DNA of 5,678 bases from the NCBI GenBank assembly GCA_012517635.1, contig JAAYUP010000132.1, positions 1 through 5,678 on the forward strand, written 5' to 3'. This DNA comes from Candidatus Atribacter alterifermentans. GTDB lineage: Bacteria > Atribacterota > Atribacteria > Atribacterales > Atribacteraceae. Below the pieces are notes generated by a model, which saw nothing but the letters and a program-made list of their open reading frames with translations, was not told the DNA's origin and did not search any database. Each line of letters starts with the position of its first letter. The first letter of the stretch is position 1. Made by a program: the position numbers and the translations under genes. Positions 1 to 4,100 of this stretch are shown in pieces.

Positions 1-32
1 GCTGAAGAAAATTTTTTATAAATTTTCCTCAT
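1..32 (-). CDS. 5' end of a divergent gene (partial, first 10 codons)
   Basis: On the minus strand an ATG at 32-30 opens a frame that reads MRKIYKKFSS and runs off the left edge without a stop. It is supported by a purine-rich GGGAGGA at 47-41, 8 bases before the ATG, a textbook ribosome binding site as strong as that of the helicase gene. TATAAT-like boxes lie about 75 bases upstream of the ATG. The N-terminus is basic (R2, K3, K6, K7), which would suit a cytoplasmic protein or the positive end of a signal peptide or membrane anchor; ten residues cannot decide. The product cannot be named. The gene is divergent from the helicase and more than 1.1 kb away, so it is a separate transcription unit. 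Confidence 0.55.
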   Translation of the reverse strand, partial: MRKIYKKFSS

Positions 33-40
33 AATAGCTT

Positions 41-47
41 TCCTCCC
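41..47 (-). promoter_or_regulatory. Ribosome binding site of the divergent gene
   Basis: The minus strand reads GGGAGGA, complementary to the 3' end of 16S rRNA, 8 bases before the ATG at 32-30. This site is the main reason for calling a gene at the left edge, since only ten codons are visible. Confidence 0.55.
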
Positions 48-68
48 AAAATAACAAAGTTTTTTTAA

Positions 69-106
69 AAGGGGAAAAAGTTATGGGAGTATTTTTTTCA
101 CCCCTT
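69..106. repeat. Imperfect inverted repeat (hairpin) upstream of the divergent gene
   Basis: AAGGGG at 69-74 is complementary to CCCCTT at 101-106, and the A run that follows (75-79) can pair with the T run at 94-98, leaving a two-base CA bulge and a loop centred on TTATGGGAGT. The element lies between the TATAAT-like boxes and the ribosome binding site of the leftward gene, so the hairpin could fall in its 5' untranslated leader. It has no clean U tract after the stem in either direction, so I do not call it a terminator. It may be structural or incidental in such AT-rich DNA. Confidence 0.35.
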
Positions 107-120
107 ATTATATTATTATA
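107..120 (-). promoter_or_regulatory. Duplicated -10-like boxes for the divergent gene
   Basis: On the minus strand two perfect TATAAT hexamers occur at 120-115 and 112-107, 8 bases apart, about 75 bases upstream of the ATG at 32-30. The best -35 candidate, TTCTTA 17 bases before the second box, matches the TTGACA consensus poorly. In DNA this AT-rich, TATAAT arises by chance, so the promoter is plausible from position and orientation but not proven. Confidence 0.3.
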
Positions 121-148
121 TTCAAAAATTAAGAATGTTCCCATCTGA

Positions 149-430
149 AAGCCTCTTTCCATTTTTTTGCAGTCTTGCTCGCCCTGTCGAATACCTAATA
201 ACTATTCACTCAAATATGGTTTCAGTCATGAGTTTAGAAAAAAGTCAAAAAGGAATAATTCTATATTATGAGATTCGAACTTATGGAAAGGTCATGATCG
301 TTTCCCAGATCGTTGCTCTCTATGGGAAGTGTGCTCGACGAAATATCTTGAATTAGCGTTTTCTGATTTCCGATGGGATGAGCTCATTAATTGGGTCTGT
401 GCATTTGGTCCCCCCTTTATAAAAAACTAG
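149..430 (+). pseudogene. Possible decayed reading frame, unidentified
   Basis: This stretch is less AT-rich than its flanks. One frame is open from 149 to 268, meets a single TGA at 269-271 and stays open to a TAG at 428-430. Together this gives 40 plus 52 sense codons. The second part has protein-like composition, with four Trp and segments such as KYLELAFSDFRWDELINWV and FGPPF. There is no upstream ATG with a ribosome binding site, and I recognise no family. A different frame of the same stretch (135-356, 73 codons) has no Shine-Dalgarno sequence and an unconvincing composition. This could be a gene remnant with an in-frame stop, part of an interspersed repeat, or chance. Confidence 0.15.
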
Positions 431-487
431 ACCCTCATGCTTCTTTCGCAGCATCAGATGAAGATGAAAATGCCTATCTCAATCCAT

Positions 488-519
488 CATTGCGAGGAAC
501 GGAGTGACGTGGCAATCTC
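488..519. repeat. Small palindromic interspersed repeat, copy 1
   Basis: The unit begins CATTGCGAGGA and ends GACGTGGCAATCTC. The outer arms ATTGC (489-493) and GCAAT (512-516) are perfectly complementary, and an inner ACG/CGT pair (499-501 and 508-510) could extend the hairpin. Repeats of this type are scattered through intergenic DNA of many bacteria and give rise to spurious translations such as HCEERSDVAI, which is exactly what one + frame reads here. The copy at 535-580 is its diverged neighbour. No function is evident. It may be a REP-like element or a non-autonomous mobile element. Confidence 0.75.
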
Positions 520-534
520 TGCCACCCAGTTTGT

Positions 535-580
535 CATTCTGAGGAGTCCGGTGTCTTCTACCGGACGACGTGAGAATCTC
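535..580. repeat. Small palindromic interspersed repeat, copy 2 with extended stem
   Basis: This unit shares CATT, GAGGA, GACGTG and AATCTC with the copy at 488-519, in the same order and orientation, but its middle is longer. It contains a perfect 7-bp inverted repeat, GTCCGGT at 546-552 and ACCGGAC at 560-566, with a 7-base loop. The outer arms are ATTCT (536-540) and AGAAT (573-577), again perfectly complementary although their sequence differs from copy 1. The pairing is kept while the bases change, which points to selection on, or copying of, a folded structure. The two copies lie head to tail, 15 bases apart. Confidence 0.75.
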
Positions 581-637
581 ATCCTTTTATTCATTTTTCT
601 GTATGATTTTCTCAGGATATTGAGGAAAAAACCAAAA

Positions 638-727
638 ACACCCTCCCCACCGAAAGACGGCGCCCCTCCAAGGAGAGGAATTGTTGAATTCATTCCTCCA
701 TTGAGGGGGGATTCAGGGGGGTGTGCC
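638..727. repeat. C-rich/G-rich inverted-repeat element
   Basis: The element opens with ACACCCTCCCC (638-648) and closes with GGGGGGTGTG (716-725), so its ends are complementary. The two halves are diverged copies of one module in inverted orientation about a centre at 678-691 (GAATT, GTTG, AATTC). Each half also has its own small hairpin: CTCC-AA-GGAG at 666-675 and CCTC-CATT-GAGG at 695-706. Two G6 runs occur at 705-710 and 716-721. Intergenic repeats with this look (CCTCC...GGAGGGG...GGGGTGTG) are common in several bacterial phyla and yield spurious peptides such as PPLRGDSGGC, seen here in one + frame. It is probably a MITE-like or REP-like element. Confidence 0.7.
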
Positions 728-735
728 TTTTTTTT
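692..735 (+). terminator. Possible terminator-like hairpin end plus T tract
   Basis: The right arm of the G-rich inverted repeat is followed at once by CC and eight T residues (728-735). A GC-rich stem followed by a U run is the form of an intrinsic terminator for transcription toward the helicase. No gene is known to need termination here, so the match may only reflect the repeat's own end sequence. If functional, it would insulate the helicase from read-through from the left. Confidence 0.25.
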
Positions 736-827
736 GTTTCATCATTTTTCACTTATTACGGTATTTTCAGGATAGGCTCTAACAATTCAACTATTAATAT
801 TTTTCTAATAATGGTCGAATCTTTTAT

Positions 828-839
828 ATAAAATGGGAA
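828..839 (+). repeat. 12-bp direct repeat ATAAAATGGGAA, copy 1
   Basis: ATAAAATGGGAA occurs here and again, perfectly, at 915-926, 87 bases downstream. A shortened relative, AAAATGGAAGG, is at 956-966. The GGG core makes the match less likely to be simple AT-rich chance. It may be a regulator binding site or a trace of a duplication. Confidence 0.4.
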
Positions 840-872
840 AAATATATTATAATTAATGCTAAATGCTAATAC

Positions 873-887
873 TATATATCATATATA
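873..887. repeat. 15-bp AT palindrome
   Basis: TATATAT (873-879) and ATATATA (881-887) are perfect inverted arms around a single C at 880. It could be an operator or a cruciform-forming site, but simple alternating AT sequence makes such palindromes easily by chance. Confidence 0.3.
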
Positions 888-914
888 AAAAATAAATATA
901 AATTATTAAGTATA

Positions 915-926
915 ATAAAATGGGAA
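915..926 (+). repeat. 12-bp direct repeat ATAAAATGGGAA, copy 2
   Basis: This is the second perfect copy of the 12-mer at 828-839. It lies 239 bases before the helicase start codon, between the AT palindrome and the leader, which is a plausible position for a regulatory site of that gene. Confidence 0.4.
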
Positions 927-966
927 GAGTAAATATAAACAGACTATTAACAAAAAAAATGGAAGG

Positions 967-993
967 TTGAATGAGCCAGATCATTTTTATAGA
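967..993 (+). promoter_or_regulatory. Weak sigma-70-like promoter candidate for the helicase
   Basis: TTGAAT at 967-972 and TATAGA at 988-993 each match four of six consensus bases, but the spacer is 15 bases, shorter than the preferred 17. A start from here would give a leader of about 165 bases. No better pair stands out between 961 and the gene, though the AT-rich tract upstream offers many -10-like boxes. This is a candidate only. Confidence 0.2.
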
Positions 994-1122
994 GAGTAAA
1001 AAATGCAAGAAATAAACTCCATGTTCTCTTCATTAAGGAGAAAGACAAACAATTGGATGTTTCCCATCAAGGACCCAAAATATCTTACGTATTCATTTCC
1101 TTAAAAAGATGTTCCTTTGGTA

Positions 1123-1139
1123 GCTGAAATCAACTCAGC
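1123..1139. repeat. Short inverted repeat in the helicase leader
   Basis: GCTGA (1123-1127) and TCAGC (1135-1139) are complementary with a 7-base loop, 14 bases before the Shine-Dalgarno sequence. It could form a small hairpin in the mRNA leader. Five pairs is weak, and a regulatory role is not shown. Confidence 0.25.
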
Positions 1140-1153
1140 AATAAGTAACATTT

Positions 1154-1159
1154 GGAGGG
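1154..1159 (+). promoter_or_regulatory. Ribosome binding site of the helicase gene
   Basis: GGAGGG ends 5 bases before the ATG at 1165. Together with the in-frame TAA directly before the ATG (1162-1164), it fixes the start of the helicase: no upstream start is possible in this frame, and the family-like N-terminal sequence begins right at this codon. Confidence 0.85.
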
Positions 1160-1164
1160 TTTAA

Positions 1165-4100
1165 ATGAAAATTTTTGAACTCCATGAAGCAATTTTAGAA
1201 GATTACAAAAAATATGTTCAAAGTTTTGTTAACGTTGCCGATGATCGCATCCGTCAATTTATACGCGAAGAAGTTTTTAGCAGCAACTATTTGTGGCCAG
1301 ATGTCTTAATCCAACTCAATCCAACCTACCAGATGGGAGGAACAGTTGATGATCTTTCTACCCAAGGAACTGTTCATCCTATTATTGCTGAAATATTTCG
1401 CGATAAAAAGAACCTCCCCTTTCGTCTCTATCAGCACCAACAAGCAGCTATTGAAAAAGCAAAAAAACTGGAACATTTCGTCGTTACCAGCGGGACTGGG
1501 TCTGGGAAAAGCCTCTGTTATTTTATTCCTATTATGGATTTCATTGCTCACCAGCAGATCCCCAGCGATCGAGTCACCGCCATCATTGTTTATCCAATGA
1601 ATGCCCTGGTTAACTCTCAGTTTGAATCTTTAAATCGTCTCTCTCAAAATTACTTCGAGAGAACCGGCAATGAGTTCCCTGTTCGCTTTGAAAAATACAC
1701 CGGCCAGGAAGGGAAAGAAACCAAGGATCGCATCCAGAAAAATCCTCCTCATATTTTATTAACTAACTATGTCATGCTTGAGCTCATGCTAGTCCGACCT
1801 CAGGAACGTAATTTTGTTGATAAAACCACCAGTGCTCTTCAGTTTTTAGTTTTCGATGAGCTCCATACTTATCGAGGTCGCCAAGGGGCTGACGTTGGTT
1901 TATTAATTCGACGTCTGAGAGAACGGTGTGGGAATCCTGGAATTCTTTGCATTGGGACCAGTGCCACAATGGTTTCTAACCGAGAAAGTCGTCCCCAAGA
2001 AAGACGAAAAGCGGTTGCTGATTATGCTAGTCAATTGTTTGGAGTAAAAATTGAATCAAATAATATCATCGAAGAATCACTTTCCAGAGTAACCAATTCC
2101 TCCTTTCCCTTTTCTCGAGATGAATTGATAGAAGCTTTCAGAAAGCCCATTCCAACTTATTTACCGGATTTTCTAAATAATCCTTTTTCAGCTTGGCTGG
2201 AAACCACTTTTGGCATTGAACGAGAAACCGATGGGAGGTATCGTCGGAGAATTCCCATTACTTTGGCGGAGGGGGCGAAACAATTTCATGAATTAACCGA
2301 ATTTGATCAAGAAGAAATCGAAGAGAAAATTCGTCAATACTTCTATGCTGGAAGTCGGTTAAAGCTCCCCGATAACAGTCAAGTATTTGCCCTTAAACTT
2401 CACCAATTTATATCGCAGGGACAAACCCTCTATGCAACCATGGAATCCCGAAAGGATCGATATCTCACTCAAGAGGCGCAGTATTATGCACTAGGGAATA
2501 ATCAAAAGAAAATACTCTATCCACTCAAATTCTGTCGTCTTTGTGGACAGGAATATTATCTGGTCAAACTCGATACATTCAAGAACAAAATTCTCCCCGA
2601 GGATGGAATAGCTGTTGATTCAGAAGACGAAGTGATCTCAGGATATATTTACTTTGATTCCGAGAATGGAGAAGAATGGAGTAACGACTTTCTTCCTGAT
2701 GACTGGTTTGATGAAAAAGGGAGAGTTATTAAAAGCTATCAAAAACACATTCCCCAGCCAATATGGGTTTCAGCTTCCGGTGATTTTGAATCGAAAGAAG
2801 GTGCTGGGTTGACTAAGGCTTGGTTCCAGCCACGGCCTTTTTTGATATGTTTAAAGTGTGGCGAATACTATACCAGACAAAACACCGATGACTTTCGTAA
2901 GCTCACTGGCCTTTCTAATGAAGGTCGAAGTTCGGCTACCACAGTTTTAACTACCTCCATCCTGCGGCGGATCAATGGACACGATATCGATATCGGTGCC
3001 AGAAAAATCTTGAGTTTCACCGATAATCGACAAGATGCTTCTTTGCAATCTGGGCATTTTAATGATTTTGTTCAGGTTTCATTAATTCGTTCTGCTATTT
3101 ACCAAGCATTGGCTCATCACGAGTCATTGAGTTTTTATGATATTGCTGATAAGGTGGTCAACGAGTTGGGATTGTCAATCTCCGATTATTCTTCAATCCC
3201 AAATCTGCTTCCCGATACCTCGCAGGGAAAGGAAGTAAAAGACACTTTTCGAGATGTTATTGAATATCGAATCTACGAGGATCTGCGCCGTGGCTGGCGG
3301 GTATTACAGCCAAATCTTGAGCAGTGTGGACTCCTTCGCATTGAATATCGTGGATTGGAAGAATTATGTAACGACGAAAAAATCTGGGAAGAGTTTTCCC
3401 AGATGAAAAAGTTAAGTGACAACGAACGATTAAAGTACCTAACCGCTTTTTTGGATTTTACTCGAAAGAAACTAGCTATCGATGTTCAATGTTTAAAAGA
3501 AATTCATCTGCAACAACTCAGAAAGAAGGCCTATCAAAATCTGAATGAAAAATGGGCTTTTGACGAATCGGAACATCTTCAGTCATCCAATTATTTGGTA
3601 TATCCCAGTTTACCTCAAAGAAATAGCTCAAATTATATTAGCCTCTCGTCACGAAGTCTTCTGTATCGATTTATGAAACGCTATACCTTAATCGACGAAG
3701 GTTACGACCAATTTATTCAAAAATTGATTCGGCTTCTCAGCGGTCATGGAATTTTCAAAATCGAAGAGGAAAGGGGACAGTTCCGCATTCAGCTTAATGC
3801 CAGTATTTTGATTTGGAAGAAAGGGGATGGGTTGCTTCCCAGAGATTTAATCTATTCTCGAAAGCTCATTGATCTTCCTTTTCGGGAATGTGTTGGAGAA
3901 GCCAACTCTTTTTTTCGAGAATTTTATTCTGGTCAAGCCTTATCACTTCGTCATGTCGAAGGCCGGGAACATACCGCTCAAGTCTCTTACGAAAATCGTA
4001 AAAAACGCGAAGATCTTTTTCGTGAAGGAAAATTGCAGTGTCTTTTTTGTTCACCGACCATGGAGTTAGGGATTGACATATCCGATCTCCAACTGGTTCA

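Larger units (their letters stand above)
781..960. other. Extremely AT-rich intergenic tract
   Basis: About 180 bases are nearly all A and T and contain no credible gene. Ordered features within it are a 12-bp direct repeat, a tandem heptamer AATGCTA at 855-868, and a palindrome at 873-887. Many TATAAT-like hexamers occur (for example 911-916) but none has a good -35 partner. Such tracts often lie upstream of horizontally acquired genes and may hold promoters or sites for nucleoid or xenogeneic-silencing proteins. That is inference. Confidence 0.6.

Noticed and set aside
264..290. Minus-strand GTTCGAATC resembling a tRNA T-loop
   Set aside because: The T stem has a mismatch and no matching acceptor, D or anticodon arms can be found at the right distances.
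135..356. Open frame of 73 codons on the + strand
   Set aside because: No Shine-Dalgarno sequence before its ATG, and no recognisable family; another frame of the same DNA looks more protein-like.
488..580. Two similar repeats as a possible CRISPR fragment
   Set aside because: Only two diverged units of unequal length, 15 bases apart, with strong internal palindromes; no regular repeat-spacer pattern and no cas gene.
487..693. Open frame of 68 codons on the minus strand over the same repeats
   Set aside because: It is the reverse reading of the same repeats (IATSLRSSQ at its end), a common spurious protein.
437..775. Open frame of 112 codons on the + strand across the repeat cluster
   Set aside because: Its translation is the well-known artefact of these repeats (HCEERSDVAI, then PPLRGDSGGC); there is no credible ribosome binding site and the frame follows repeat units, not a protein family.
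781..960. AT-rich tract as a possible replication origin
   Set aside because: No DnaA boxes or iterons, and no replication initiator gene nearby; two copies of a 12-mer are too few.
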